64,000 nucleotides of DNA from assembly GCF_015351245.1 (NCBI RefSeq), contig NZ_JADKSO010000004.1, forward strand, positions 62,001 to 126,000, in the 5' to 3' direction. The translations under genes were made by a program, and so were the position numbers. Positions within the stretch are counted from its first letter, which is position 1. The number at the start of each line of letters is the position of its first letter. Positions 43,574-54,486 of this stretch are shown one piece after another. The notes under the pieces were generated by a model. It was not told where the DNA came from and searched no databases. It saw only the letters and a program-made list of their open reading frames with translations. This stretch comes from Rathayibacter sp. VKM Ac-2879. GTDB taxonomy: Bacteria; Actinomycetota; Actinomycetes; Actinomycetales; Microbacteriaceae.

Positions 43574-44431
43574 ATGGACGGAACGACGCCCACCGACTCC
43601 CCGCGGGGCGCCTCTGAACAGGCGCCGCCCGCTGCTGCGCCCGCCTGGGCTGCGCCCGACGCCACCGGACGCCAGGGCGAGATCGCCCTCCGGATCCGCG
43701 GGCTGCGTAAGCGTTTCGGCGACAAGGAGGCGGTCAAGAGCATCGATCTCGATGTGCCCGCCGGCTCGTTCTTCGGTCTCGTCGGTCCGAACGGCGCAGG
43801 AAAGACGACCACCCTCTCGATGGCGACCGCGCTCCTGCGCCCCGACGACGGAGTCGTCACCATCCACGACGTCGACGTCTGGAAGGACACCCTCGAGGCC
43901 AAGCGGCTCATCGGAGTCCTCGCCGACGGCGTGAAGCTCTTCGACCGCCTCACCGGCCTCCAGCTCATCACCTACTACGGCCTGCTCTGCGATCTCCCGC
44001 GGCCGACCGTCGTCGAACGCGCCAACGACCTCCTCGCGCTCCTGGGTCTCGACCCGGCCGACCGAACCCTGGTCGTCGACTACTCCGCTGGCATGACCAA
44101 GAAGATCGCGCTCGCCTGCGCTCTCGTGCGCGCGCCGCGCCTCCTGGTGCTCGACGAACCCTTCGAATCGGTCGACCCCGTGTCGGCGGCGAACATCCGC
44201 GACATCCTCGTCGGCTTCGTCGCCTCGGGCGGCACGGTCATCGTCTCGTCCCACTCGATGGACCTCGTCGAGCGGATGTGCGACCGCGTGGCTGTCATCG
44301 CCGACGGACGCGTGCTCGCCTCCGGAACCCTCGACGAGGTGCGCGCGGGCTCCACGCTCGAGGAGCGTTTCGTCGAGATGGTCGGCGGGCGCACCCATCA
44401 GGAGGGACCGGCATGGTTGCGCATCTCCTGA
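43574..44431 (+). CDS. ABC transporter ATP-binding protein (exporter type)
   Basis: 285 residues. After a Pro/Ala-rich leader of about 35 residues come Walker A LVGPNGAGKTTTLS, signature-like DYSAGMTKKIALACALV, Walker B LLVLDEPFESVDP and H-loop VIVSSHSMDLVERMCD. ATG at 43574 with GGAAGGGA upstream; TAGGGT at 43528 may be the -10 box. The signature is YSAGM instead of LSGGQ, as in many two-component exporters. Overlaps its membrane partner by 19 bases. Confidence 0.9.
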   Translation: MDGTTPTDSPRGASEQAPPAAAPAWAAPDATGRQGEIALRIRGLRKRFGDKEAVKSIDLDVPAGSFFGLVGPNGAGKTTTLSMATALLRPDDGVVTIHDVDVWKDTLEAKRLIGVLADGVKLFDRLTGLQLITYYGLLCDLPRPTVVERANDLLALLGLDPADRTLVVDYSAGMTKKIALACALVRAPRLLVLDEPFESVDPVSAANIRDILVGFVASGGTVIVSSHSMDLVERMCDRVAVIADGRVLASGTLDEVRAGSTLEERFVEMVGGRTHQEGPAWLRIS

Positions 44432-45990
44432 GGCTCCGGCTGCTGCTGCTGCGTAACTCGCTGACGCGCAATGTGTGGCAGCTCATCGGCGTGATCGTCG
44501 GCGCGCTCTACGCGCTCGTGGTCCTCGGACTCGTCGTCACGGGACTCCTCGTGCTCGGCGCGACCGACCCGGCGTTCGCGAACGTGGTGATCGTGCTCGG
44601 CGGCTCCGCGCTGCTGCTCGGGTGGGTGTTGGGGCCGATCTTCGTGTCCGGATCCGATCAGAGCCTCGACCTGCCCACCCTCGCGACGTTCCCGATCCCG
44701 CTGCGGACCCTCCTCGTCGGGCTGGCCGTCGCGGGCGTCGCAGGCATCCCCGGGGTCGTCACCTTGCTCGGAGCGCTCGCCTCGGCGGCCGCCTGGTGGA
44801 GCAACCCGATCGGCGTGCTGCCGGCGCTCGTCTCGGCGGTGATCGGCGTGGCGAGCTGCGTGGTCGCCTCCCGCCTGATCGGCGCACTGACCACCGGACT
44901 CGGCTCGAGTCGGCGCTACCGCGAGGTGATCGGCGGAGTCGTTCTGGTCGTGCTCATCCTGCTCGGGCCGCTCGCGATCGGCCTCACGGGGGTGATCCGG
45001 GAGGGACTCGACGTGCTGCCGGTGGTCGCCTCCGCGTTGGGCTGGTCGCCGCTGGGGGCGATCTGGGCGGTGCCAGGCTCCGTGGTCGCCGGTGACTGGG
45101 CCGCCGCCGTCGCGCGCCTTGCGATCGGACTCGCGACCCTCGCCGTGCTCGTGTGGGCCTGGGCGCGGGCGCTGCGCCACGCGATGGACGAGCCGGCCGC
45201 GTCGTCCTCGCGCGCAGCCTCCGGTTCGCCCGGCATCGGGCTGTTCGGTCGCTTTCCCGCCACCCCCACCGGCGCGGTCGCCGCACGGGCCCTCGGCTAC
45301 TGGTGGCGCGACCCCCGTTACAGCCGCGGTCTGCTCGTCATCCCGGCGATCGTGGCGGTGGCTTTCTTCTACGACGCGGTGCAGGGAGGCGAGGGCGCGC
45401 TGGTCCTCTACTCCTCCGTCATCGTGGGGGTGATCTTCGGGGTGACTCTGTGCGCCGACGTGTCCTACGACGGCACCGCCTGGGCGGCGCACGTCAGCTC
45501 GGGAGTCACGGGTGCCGCGGACCGCGCCGGACGCGTGTTCGCTGCCGGGCTCATCGGCATCCCGGCCGTTCTGGTCGTGGCTGTCGGCACGTGCCTGTAT
45601 CTGGGGCGGCCGGAGGCGTTGCCCGCGGTTCTCGGGATGTCGCTCGCGCTGGTGCTGAGCGGCTTCGGCGTCTCAAGCGTCGCCTCCTCGCTGGTGGTGT
45701 ACCCGGTGCCGGCGCCGGGGGATAGCCCGCTCAAGACGCCTCCGGGCTCGGGCATCATCTCGAGCGTCGTGATGGTCGGCAGCATGGGGGCGACCGTGGT
45801 GCTCTCGCTGCCGTCGATCGTCCTGGGCGTGGTGGCGCTCGTCGGTGGCGAGACGATGCCGGGTGTGCTGGCCCTCGTGGCGGCGCTCGTGCTCGGGTCG
45901 GTGTTCGCGCTGATCGGGATCCGGGTGGGCGGGCGCATCGTGGACCGTCGGGCTCCGGAGCTGTTCGCGGCCCTCGTGACGATCGGGTGA
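44413..45990 (+). CDS. Multi-spanning ABC exporter membrane subunit
   Basis: 525 residues with about twelve hydrophobic segments, Leu/Val/Ala-rich throughout, no large soluble domain. ATG at 44413 preceded by CAGGAGGGA and lying inside the 3' end of the ATPase gene. Its only visible partner is that ATPase, so together they form a two-gene exporter. A long cytoplasmic loop (about 255-285, ASSSRAASGSPG) separates two halves. Substrate not suggested by sequence. Confidence 0.85.
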   Translation: MVAHLLRLRLLLLRNSLTRNVWQLIGVIVGALYALVVLGLVVTGLLVLGATDPAFANVVIVLGGSALLLGWVLGPIFVSGSDQSLDLPTLATFPIPLRTLLVGLAVAGVAGIPGVVTLLGALASAAAWWSNPIGVLPALVSAVIGVASCVVASRLIGALTTGLGSSRRYREVIGGVVLVVLILLGPLAIGLTGVIREGLDVLPVVASALGWSPLGAIWAVPGSVVAGDWAAAVARLAIGLATLAVLVWAWARALRHAMDEPAASSSRAASGSPGIGLFGRFPATPTGAVAARALGYWWRDPRYSRGLLVIPAIVAVAFFYDAVQGGEGALVLYSSVIVGVIFGVTLCADVSYDGTAWAAHVSSGVTGAADRAGRVFAAGLIGIPAVLVVAVGTCLYLGRPEALPAVLGMSLALVLSGFGVSSVASSLVVYPVPAPGDSPLKTPPGSGIISSVVMVGSMGATVVLSLPSIVLGVVALVGGETMPGVLALVAALVLGSVFALIGIRVGGRIVDRRAPELFAALVTIG

Positions 45991-46049
45991 CGGGGCCGAG
46001 GCGTCTCGGCTGTCGAAGACGTTCGCGCCGACGCGCGAGACAATGGCGA

Positions 46050-46535
46050 ATGCGCAGCGTCGACGTTCTCTTCGATCCGGAGGCGGAGACGCGGATCCGC
46101 GCGCAGTGGGCGGCGCTCGGGGCGGCCGGCATCCCGAGCCTCGCCCTGCACCGCTCCGAGAGCAACCGCCCGCACCTCACACTCCTCGCAGGCCGCGACC
46201 TGACGCCTCCTCCGCCCGGCGCGCTCGGGCCGTTGCCCACCTCCGTCGACCTCTCGTCCCTCGTGCTCTTCCCGCACGGCGGCCGTTTTGTGCTCGCGTG
46301 GGGAGTCGTGCGCTCGCCCGACCTCGATGCGCTGCACGCGCGCGCGATACGGCTCGTACCCGGGGCGGTCTTCACGTCGCTCCCGGAGGCGTGGACTCCG
46401 CACGTGACCATCGCGCGCCGCCTGCGCGCCGAGCACCTCGGCGAGGCCGCCGCCCTGCTCGGCGAGCCGTTCCGCGCCGGGCTGGCGGGTGCGCTTTTCT
46501 GGGACGGCGACGTGAAGACGGTCACAGGCCTCTGA
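46050..46535 (+). CDS. 2'-5' RNA ligase family protein (2H phosphoesterase)
   Basis: 161 residues from the ATG at 46050. The two family HxT motifs are visible, HLTLLAGRDL and HVTIARRL. The start MRSVDVLFDPEAETRIRAQW fits LigT/ThpR-like 2H enzymes, which open or form 2',3'-cyclic phosphates in RNA or nucleotides. GACAAT five bases before the ATG may be a -10 box. No RNA-repair neighbours. Confidence 0.82.
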   Translation: MRSVDVLFDPEAETRIRAQWAALGAAGIPSLALHRSESNRPHLTLLAGRDLTPPPPGALGPLPTSVDLSSLVLFPHGGRFVLAWGVVRSPDLDALHARAIRLVPGAVFTSLPEAWTPHVTIARRLRAEHLGEAAALLGEPFRAGLAGALFWDGDVKTVTGL

Positions 46536-46684
46536 CGATGCTGCCGCAGTGCCGTGACGGAGGGCGCAGGTGCGGGCGGCTCGCTTTCTCGGCGACCGTC
46601 ACCACCGAACTCCCTCCCCAGCCGCCTTCTCGCCGATCCCTCCACAGAAGCGCTCGTGCCGGGAGGCGCGCCGGAGCCGGCCGG

Positions 46685-46690
46685 TAGAGT
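46685..46690 (+). promoter_or_regulatory. -10 box TAGAGT for a leaderless recQ
   Basis: TAGAGT ends seven bases before the GTG at 46698; no Shine-Dalgarno visible. Confidence 0.5.
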
Positions 46691-46697
46691 TCCACGG

Positions 46698-48818
<2,121 letters not shown>

Positions 48819-48967
48819 GCGTTCACCGGCCGCTCCCGACCCGGTGCTCCACCTCGCATACGCGGCGGGGGCGCTTCCGCTAGCGTTCCTCGTCGAGGAG
48901 CGCACCCTCTCCGCGGGAACCGGCCGCCGTCTTCTCGCCACAGCCGCCGTTTTGAGACGGCCCGCCT

Positions 48968-49470
48968 CTAGCTCCCTGCGCCCGCCGACGCCATCATCGC
49001 GCCCGCCACGGTGAACCCGCCCGACAGCAGCAGCCCGACGATCGGAACCCAGAACGCGATCCGCCGCTGGACGAGCAGCACGATGGAGGCGATCAGCGCC
49101 CCCAGGAAAGGGACCCAGACGCCGCCCGCGGCGACCAGCAGCCCGGCGCCGATGAGGTCACTGTTGCACCGTTGCACCGGTTCGATCCCCCGCAGGCATC
49201 GCTGGCCATCGCGAGGAAGAGCCCGAAGTAGGACAGCAAGAGCGTCACCCCGAATGCGCCCGCGATCAGCACGATGGTGAGGACCAGGTCCCACACGCGA
49301 AGCGGACGGCGCGCTCGGGCAGCGGTCCACGGGAGCGCAGGCGTCCCCGCAGGCTGCTCGGCGAGCGCGCCGCCCGGCGGCGGCCAGCGGTCCGGAGCGA
49401 TGCCGTCCTGGTTCGAGCCTCTCGGCTCGCGGCGGGGCGGAGGGGGCGGAGGCAGCGGCGGCTCGCTCAT
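48968..49470 (-). pseudogene. Small membrane protein, frame broken by an 8-bp tandem duplication
   Basis: The reading from the ATG at 49470 (MSEPPLPPPPPPRREP, then a first membrane helix VLTIVLIAGAFGVTLLLSYF) is in one frame to about 49179. The natural continuation (SDLIGAGLLVAAGGVW and two more helices, to the stop at 48968) is in another. At the junction TTGCACCG occurs twice in a row (49164-49179). Removing one copy restores a single 164-residue protein with three or four helices. Leaderless TAGGCT box at 49477-49482. Family not recognised. Either a real inactivation, a reversible slipped-strand switch, or an assembly error. Confidence 0.75.
49164..49179. repeat. 8-bp tandem duplication causing a frameshift
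   Basis: TTGCACCG TTGCACCG; the second copy throws the membrane protein gene at 48968-49470 out of frame. Confidence 0.9.
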
Positions 49471-49802
49471 CGTGCGAGCCTAGCCGTGGGGCGCGCTCGA
49501 GTGGGTGCGGAGGCGGGGCCGCCGGTCCCGAGCGACATAACGTCGGCCACGACGACCTCTCAGCCACGATCGTGCGCGAGACCCGCTCCTGGCTGACGTT
49601 ACGTCGTCACGCGCCGTCCTGGCCGGTTCCGACAACCTGTCGCCGCCTCTCTCTGCCGCCGTTTGTGGCCCGGCCACGGAACGTTTCCGGCCCGGCGCCC
49701 GGCGACGTACCGTGCTCACACCGACTCCGCTGCAGGTCCCTCCCGGGCCTGGGCCCGCCGCGGGCGGCCCGCACCGAAGACGGTCGAAGGGACAGGAACA
49801 CC
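49471..49802. other. 332-base divergent intergenic region
   Basis: Between the broken membrane protein gene and the acyl-CoA oxidase. Holds the -10 box of the former (49477-49482, minus), the family C palindrome (49535-49604), and a possible promoter TTTCCG/TACCGT near 49684-49713 for the oxidase. No gene seen. Confidence 0.6.
49535..49604. repeat. Family C intergenic palindrome, copy 2
   Basis: 70 bases, the same length as the copy at 3656. Arms ACATAACGTCGGCCA and TGGCTGACGTTACGT pair with two mismatches. The centre CCTCTCA...ATCGTGCGCGAG is shared with copy 1. Lies between divergent genes. Confidence 0.8.
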
Positions 49803-51950
49803 ATGGTCGACACCGCTCCCCACCCCCGTTCCGCCGCCGATGCCGCGGACAGAGCGACGGGACGCCCTCGCGTCCGCCGCTCGCGCAGCGGCGCCATCTC
49901 GCCGACGCCTCCCGTGGACTCCCTTGGCAGCGAGGTCGACGCCCGGCTCGACGAGGACGGCTCTCCCGCGGTCGACGTCGCGGCGCTCGGAGAGACGCTC
50001 CTCGGGTCCTGGCGCGAGCAGCGTCTCGCCTCGCGGGAGCTGACCGCGCGCGCGGAGCTGCACCGGATCGACGGCCTCCCGATGGCCGAGCACCGTGCTC
50101 GCGTCTCGCAGCAGATGCGCACGCTCGCAGCCGAGGGCGGCGTGCACCGCGCATTCCCCCGCGATCTCGGGGGCGACGCGGATCATGGCGGCAACATCGC
50201 GGGCTTCGAGGAACTGGTCACCGCCGACCCGTCCTTGCAGATCAAGTCGGGCGTGCAGTGGGGGCTCTTCGGCGCTGCCGTGCTGCACTTGGGTACGCGC
50301 CCGCACCACGAGCGGTGGCTGCCGGGGATCATGAGCCTCGAGATCCCGGGTGCCTTCGCGATGACCGAGACCGGACACGGCTCCGACGTCGCCTCGATCG
50401 CGACGTCGGCCACGTTCGACCCCGAGACGGGCGACTTCGTGCTGAACACGCCGTTCCGCGCCGCCTGGAAGGACTACCTCGGCAACGCGGCGGTCGATGG
50501 TCGCGCCGCCGTGGTCTTCGCACAGCTCATCACGGGCGGCGTCAACCACGGCGTGCACGCCCTCTACGTGCCGATCCGAGACGAGGGCGGGGCGTTCCTC
50601 CCCGGGGTCGGAGGCGAGGACGATGGGCTCAAGGGCGGCCTGAACGGCATCGACAACGGCCGGCTGCACTTCGACCACGTGCGCGTGCCTCGCGAGAACC
50701 TGCTCAACCGCTATGGCGACGTCGCGGCTGACGGCAGCTACTCCTCCCCGATCGCAAGCCCTGGCCGCCGCTTCTTCACGATGCTCGGCACGCTCGTTCA
50801 GGGCCGCGTCTCGCTCGACGGCGCGTCGGTCGCCGCCTCGAAGATCGCGCTCACGGTCGCGATCACCTACGGCGACCAGCGTCGGCAGTTCACCGGAGGC
50901 GGCGACCGCGAGGAGGTGCTGCTCGACTACCAGCGCCACCAGCGTCGCCTGCTGCCGCGCCTGGCCACCACGTACGCGGCGGGCTTCGCCCACGAGAAGC
51001 TGCTGCATGCCTTCGACGACGTGTTCTCGGGCGCGAACGACACCGAGGAGTCCCGTCAGGATCTGGAGACCCTCGCCGCGGCCTTCAAGGCGCTCTCGAC
51101 CTGGCATGCCCTCGACACTCTTCAGGAGGCTCGCGAGGCGTGCGGAGGCGCCGGCTTCCTCGCCGAGAACCGCCTCACGCAGCTGCGCGCCGACCTCGAC
51201 ATCTACGTGACCTTCGAAGGCGACAACACGGTGCTGCTGCAGCTCGTCGCCAAGCGGCTGCTCACCGATGTGGGTCGACGCTTCAAGAACGCGCAGCCGG
51301 GCGAGCTGGCGCGCTATGCGGCGTCCCAGGTCGCGGAGGCGACGGTCAACCATTCGGGGCTGCGACGTCTCGCGCAGGTGGTCGCCGACCGTGGCTCGAC
51401 GGCTCGCTCGGTGGGTCAGCTGCGTGAGGAGCAGCGTGAGCTGTTGACCGCGCGGGTCGAGGGGATGGTCGCGGGCGTCGCGACGCGCCTCCGCCCCGCG
51501 TCGAAGCTGCCAGCGGATGAGGCGGCGCGCCTGTTCAACGCCCAGCAGAGCGAACTGATCGAGGCGGCGCGGGCGCACGCCGAGCTGCTGCAGTGGGAGG
51601 CGTTCACGGAGGCGCTCGCGGAGATCGAGGATGCGGGCACGCGAACCGTGCTCACGTGGCTCCGTGATCTGTTCGGGCTCGAGCTGATCGAGAAGCACCT
51701 CGACTGGTATCTGATCCACGGGCGGCTCTCAGCGCAGCGTGCCCTCGCGGTGACCTCGTACATCGACCGGCTGCTCGCGCGCCTCCGCCCGCACGCGGCC
51801 GACCTCGTTGCCGCGTTCGGCTACCGTCCCGAGCACCTGCGGGCTGCCATCGCGAGCGGCGCCGAGGCGGCGCGGCAGGAGGAGGCGCACGCCTGGTACG
51901 AGTCGGCGCGCGCCGCGGGCACCCTCCCCACCCCCGAGAAGCGGCGCTGA
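49803..51950 (+). CDS. Acyl-CoA oxidase/dehydrogenase family enzyme
   Basis: 715 residues, the length of acyl-CoA oxidases. Flavin-domain motifs AMTETGHGSDVASIATSATF and WKDYLGNAA. The C-terminal helical part has GRVSLDGASVAASKIALT, YGDQRRQF, and the likely catalytic Glu in YVTFEGDNTVLLQLVAK. ATG at 49803 with AAGGGACAGG upstream; the frame is open further but through the palindrome. Oxidises acyl-CoA with O2, giving H2O2, in fatty acid degradation. No other beta-oxidation gene is adjacent. Confidence 0.9.
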   Translation: MVDTAPHPRSAADAADRATGRPRVRRSRSGAISPTPPVDSLGSEVDARLDEDGSPAVDVAALGETLLGSWREQRLASRELTARAELHRIDGLPMAEHRARVSQQMRTLAAEGGVHRAFPRDLGGDADHGGNIAGFEELVTADPSLQIKSGVQWGLFGAAVLHLGTRPHHERWLPGIMSLEIPGAFAMTETGHGSDVASIATSATFDPETGDFVLNTPFRAAWKDYLGNAAVDGRAAVVFAQLITGGVNHGVHALYVPIRDEGGAFLPGVGGEDDGLKGGLNGIDNGRLHFDHVRVPRENLLNRYGDVAADGSYSSPIASPGRRFFTMLGTLVQGRVSLDGASVAASKIALTVAITYGDQRRQFTGGGDREEVLLDYQRHQRRLLPRLATTYAAGFAHEKLLHAFDDVFSGANDTEESRQDLETLAAAFKALSTWHALDTLQEAREACGGAGFLAENRLTQLRADLDIYVTFEGDNTVLLQLVAKRLLTDVGRRFKNAQPGELARYAASQVAEATVNHSGLRRLAQVVADRGSTARSVGQLREEQRELLTARVEGMVAGVATRLRPASKLPADEAARLFNAQQSELIEAARAHAELLQWEAFTEALAEIEDAGTRTVLTWLRDLFGLELIEKHLDWYLIHGRLSAQRALAVTSYIDRLLARLRPHAADLVAAFGYRPEHLRAAIASGAEAARQEEAHAWYESARAAGTLPTPEKRR

Positions 51951-51958
51951 CCCCTCCC

Positions 51959-52018
51959 GCGAGATGCCACTTGTGCGCACGACACGCCGACGGAGGCGCA
52001 CATAAGTGGCATCTCGCG
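51959..52018. repeat. Family A intergenic palindrome, copy 3 (inverted relative to copy 1)
   Basis: CGCGAGATGCCACTTGTG and CATAAGTGGCATCTCGCG flank a centre that is the reverse complement of the copy 1 centre with few changes, so the element is present in the opposite orientation. It follows the acyl-CoA oxidase stop. Confidence 0.85.
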
Positions 52019-52066
52019 GAAGGAGGCGGGCCGGGCGAAATCGCGGCCCGTCGCGCTCGCGGTCAG

Positions 52067-52072
52067 TAGGGT
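52067..52072 (+). promoter_or_regulatory. -10 box TAGGGT for leaderless pip
   Basis: TAGGGT ends seven bases before the ATG at 52080, supporting that start over an in-frame GTG at 52071. Confidence 0.5.
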
Positions 52073-52079
52073 GCCGACT

Positions 52080-53036
52080 ATGCGCACTCTGTACCCCGAG
52101 ATCGAGCCGTACGACTCCGGAATGCTCGACGTCGGCGACGGCCACCAGCTCTACTGGGAGGTCTCGGGCAATCCCGACGGCAAACCCGTCGTGTTCCTGC
52201 ATGGCGGACCGGGCGCCGGAACCTCGCCCGTGCACCGGCAGCTCTTCGACCCTGAGAAGTACCGCATCATCCTCTTCGACCAGCGGATGTGCGGCCGTTC
52301 CACTCCGCACGCGAGCGAGCCGGAGGCGGACCTCTCCACCACCACCACCTGGTACCTCGTCGCCGACATCGAGAGACTGCGCGAGCACCTCGGCATCGAG
52401 CGCTGGCTCGTCCTGGGCGGCTCCTGGGGTTCGGCGCTCGCCCTCGCCTACTGCGAGACGCATCCGCAGCGGGTCACCGAGATCGTCCTCCGCGGCATCT
52501 TCACGTTGCGGCGGGCCGAGCTCGAATGGTTCTACGAGGGCGGCGCGGCGGCGGTCTACCCCGACCTGTGGGAGGAGTACACGAGCGTCGTGCCCGCATC
52601 GGAGCGGGGCAGCTTCATCGAGGCGTACTACCGTCTTCTGCACGACCCGGACCCCTCGGTGCACGGCCCCGCCGGGGTCGCGTGGACGACGTGGGAGGCG
52701 TCGACGATCACGCTCCTGCGCAGGCCGGACCTCATCGAGCAGTGGTCGGACCCGGCGTTCGCGCTCGCCTTCGCGCGGATCGAGAACCACTTCTTCGTGC
52801 ACCACGGCTGGTTCGAGGAGGGGCAGCTGATCCGAGACTCCGCCGTGCTGCGCGACATTCCCGCGGTGATCGTGCAGGGTCGTTACGACATGTGCACCCC
52901 CGCGTTCACCGCGTGGGATCTGCATAGGGCGTGGCCGGAGGCCGACTTCCGGCTGATCCCCGACGCGGGGCACGCCTTCGACGAGCCCGGGATCCTCGAC
53001 GCGCTGATCGAGGCGACCGACCGCTTCGCCTCCTGA
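52080..53036 (+). CDS. pip: Proline iminopeptidase
   Basis: 318 residues, alpha/beta hydrolase of peptidase family S33. Family motifs: VVFLHGGPGAGTSPVHRQLF (oxyanion hole), FDQRMCGRSTPHA, nucleophile GGSWGSALALAY, and the C-terminal Asp/His in GRYDMCTP and DAGHAFDEPG. Cleaves N-terminal proline from peptides. The usual FDQRGCGRS has Met in place of the first Gly here, a small oddity. Leaderless start. Confidence 0.93.
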   Translation: MRTLYPEIEPYDSGMLDVGDGHQLYWEVSGNPDGKPVVFLHGGPGAGTSPVHRQLFDPEKYRIILFDQRMCGRSTPHASEPEADLSTTTTWYLVADIERLREHLGIERWLVLGGSWGSALALAYCETHPQRVTEIVLRGIFTLRRAELEWFYEGGAAAVYPDLWEEYTSVVPASERGSFIEAYYRLLHDPDPSVHGPAGVAWTTWEASTITLLRRPDLIEQWSDPAFALAFARIENHFFVHHGWFEEGQLIRDSAVLRDIPAVIVQGRYDMCTPAFTAWDLHRAWPEADFRLIPDAGHAFDEPGILDALIEATDRFAS

Positions 53037-53074
53037 GCGGCCGCTGACCGCGGCCTTCTGTCCGGCCCCCGCAC

Positions 53075-53080
53075 TACCCT
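53075..53080 (+). promoter_or_regulatory. -10 box TACCCT for the leaderless MarR gene
   Basis: TACCCT ends six bases before the ATG at 53087. Confidence 0.45.
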
Positions 53081-53086
53081 GATCAG

Positions 53087-53521
53087 ATGCGCGCTGACGA
53101 CCCCTCCGGGATGGAGGCCTGGCCCACGGGCCGCCTGCTCTCGACGGCGTCCCGGATGGTCGAGCACGCCTGGTTCGGGGCGCTCGCCGAGATCGGCCTC
53201 ACGCACGCGGGGCTGATCGTGCTGCATCTGCTGCAGGGCGGCCCCGTCGCCCAGAAAGAGCTGGCCGCCGCCGCCCACGTCGAGGTGCAGACCATGTCGC
53301 GCACGATCGAGCGCCTCGAGCGCGAGGGACACGTCGAGCGGCACAGCGACCCCTCCGACCGCCGCCGGCAGCTCGTCTCGTTGACGGCCGCCGGAGGTGA
53401 GGCGTGGCAGCGCGCGCATCGCCTCGAGGTCGACATGTTCCCCGGCGCCCTCGACCACGGTCCGCTGCGGGAGGCGCTTCTCGAGATCATCCGCTCGGCC
53501 AGCCATTCGCGCTGGGGCTGA
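53087..53521 (+). CDS. MarR-family transcriptional regulator
   Basis: 144 residues. Winged helix with recognition region LAAAAHVEVQTMSRTIERLEREGHVER and wing SDPSDRRRQLVSLTAAG, flanked by dimerisation helices. Leaderless ATG at 53087. Neighbours in the same direction (proline iminopeptidase before, zinc peptidase after) each seem to have their own -10 box, so its target is not evident. Confidence 0.92.
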   Translation: MRADDPSGMEAWPTGRLLSTASRMVEHAWFGALAEIGLTHAGLIVLHLLQGGPVAQKELAAAAHVEVQTMSRTIERLEREGHVERHSDPSDRRRQLVSLTAAGGEAWQRAHRLEVDMFPGALDHGPLREALLEIIRSASHSRWG

Positions 53522-53566
53522 ACGGACCGGCCGCGCAACCCCCGGCGGAGCTCGGAGGCCGCGCAC

Positions 53567-53572
53567 TAGCGT
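53567..53572 (+). promoter_or_regulatory. -10 box TAGCGT for the leaderless zinc peptidase gene
   Basis: TAGCGT ends seven bases before the ATG at 53580. Confidence 0.45.
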
Positions 53573-53579
53573 GACCGGC

Positions 53580-54464
53580 ATGACGTTCAACGACGACTCC
53601 CAGCTCAGTGGCGGCAGAGTCCGTCGACGTGGTCGCACCACCGGGGTCGCGGTCGGCGGAGGCGTGGTGGGCATCGTCGTTCTCGCTCTGCTCTCGCAGC
53701 TGCTCGGCGTCGACCTGTCGAGCCTTGGTGGCCTCGTCGGAGGCGGCGGCACCTCGCCCGACCAGGTCACCAGCACCGCGGTCGCCTGCGAGAGCGGCGC
53801 CGACGCGAATGCCCAGGTCGACTGCCGTCTCGAGGGTGCCGCGGAGTCGCTCGACCGCTACTGGAGTACCGCGACCGCGGCGCTCGGCGCGAGCTACTCG
53901 GCTCCCGCGGGCGTCACTCTCTTCACTGAGCAGACGTCGACCGGCTGCGGAGGCGCGACCGCCGCGGTCGGACCGTTCTACTGCCCGCCGGACCGGACGA
54001 TCTACCTCGACACGGCATTCTTCGACGAGTTGCGTACCCGCTTCGACACCTCCGGAGGCTCGCTCGCGCAGATGTACATCCTGGCCCACGAGTGGGGTCA
54101 CCACATCCAGACCCTGAGCGGCGCGATGGAGGCGGCCGAGCGGTCGGGGACGGGTCCCGACTCCGACTCTGTGCGTCTCGAGCTGCAGGCCGACTGCTTC
54201 GCGGGGGCCTGGGTCGGCGACGCGTCGACGGTGCCCGACGAGACGGGCACGCCCTACCTGCGGCCGGTGTCGGCGGGGGAGTATCAGGACGCACTGAGCG
54301 CGGCGGCGGCCGTCGGCGACGACCGCATCCAGCAGCAGGCGACGGGCACGGTCGACCCGGAGGGGTGGACGCACGGGTCGGCGGAGCAGCGTCAGCGCTG
54401 GTTCGCGGCCGGTTTCGAGGGCGACGCGACGAGCTGCGACACCTTCGGGGCGTCGCAGCTCTGA
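53580..54464 (+). CDS. Putative neutral zinc metallopeptidase (YpfJ-like)
   Basis: 294 residues. An Arg/Gly-rich cytoplasmic N-terminus, one membrane helix (about 25-45) and an external catalytic domain. The zinc site is ILAHEWGHHIQTLSG (HExxH), and LELQADCFAGAWV supplies the downstream acidic ligand region. CPPDRTIYLDTAFFDEL is a family signature. ATG at 53580, leaderless. Substrate unknown. Confidence 0.9.
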   Translation: MTFNDDSQLSGGRVRRRGRTTGVAVGGGVVGIVVLALLSQLLGVDLSSLGGLVGGGGTSPDQVTSTAVACESGADANAQVDCRLEGAAESLDRYWSTATAALGASYSAPAGVTLFTEQTSTGCGGATAAVGPFYCPPDRTIYLDTAFFDELRTRFDTSGGSLAQMYILAHEWGHHIQTLSGAMEAAERSGTGPDSDSVRLELQADCFAGAWVGDASTVPDETGTPYLRPVSAGEYQDALSAAAAVGDDRIQQQATGTVDPEGWTHGSAEQRQRWFAAGFEGDATSCDTFGASQL

Positions 54465-54486
54465 CGTCGAGGGCGAGTGCCCGGCG

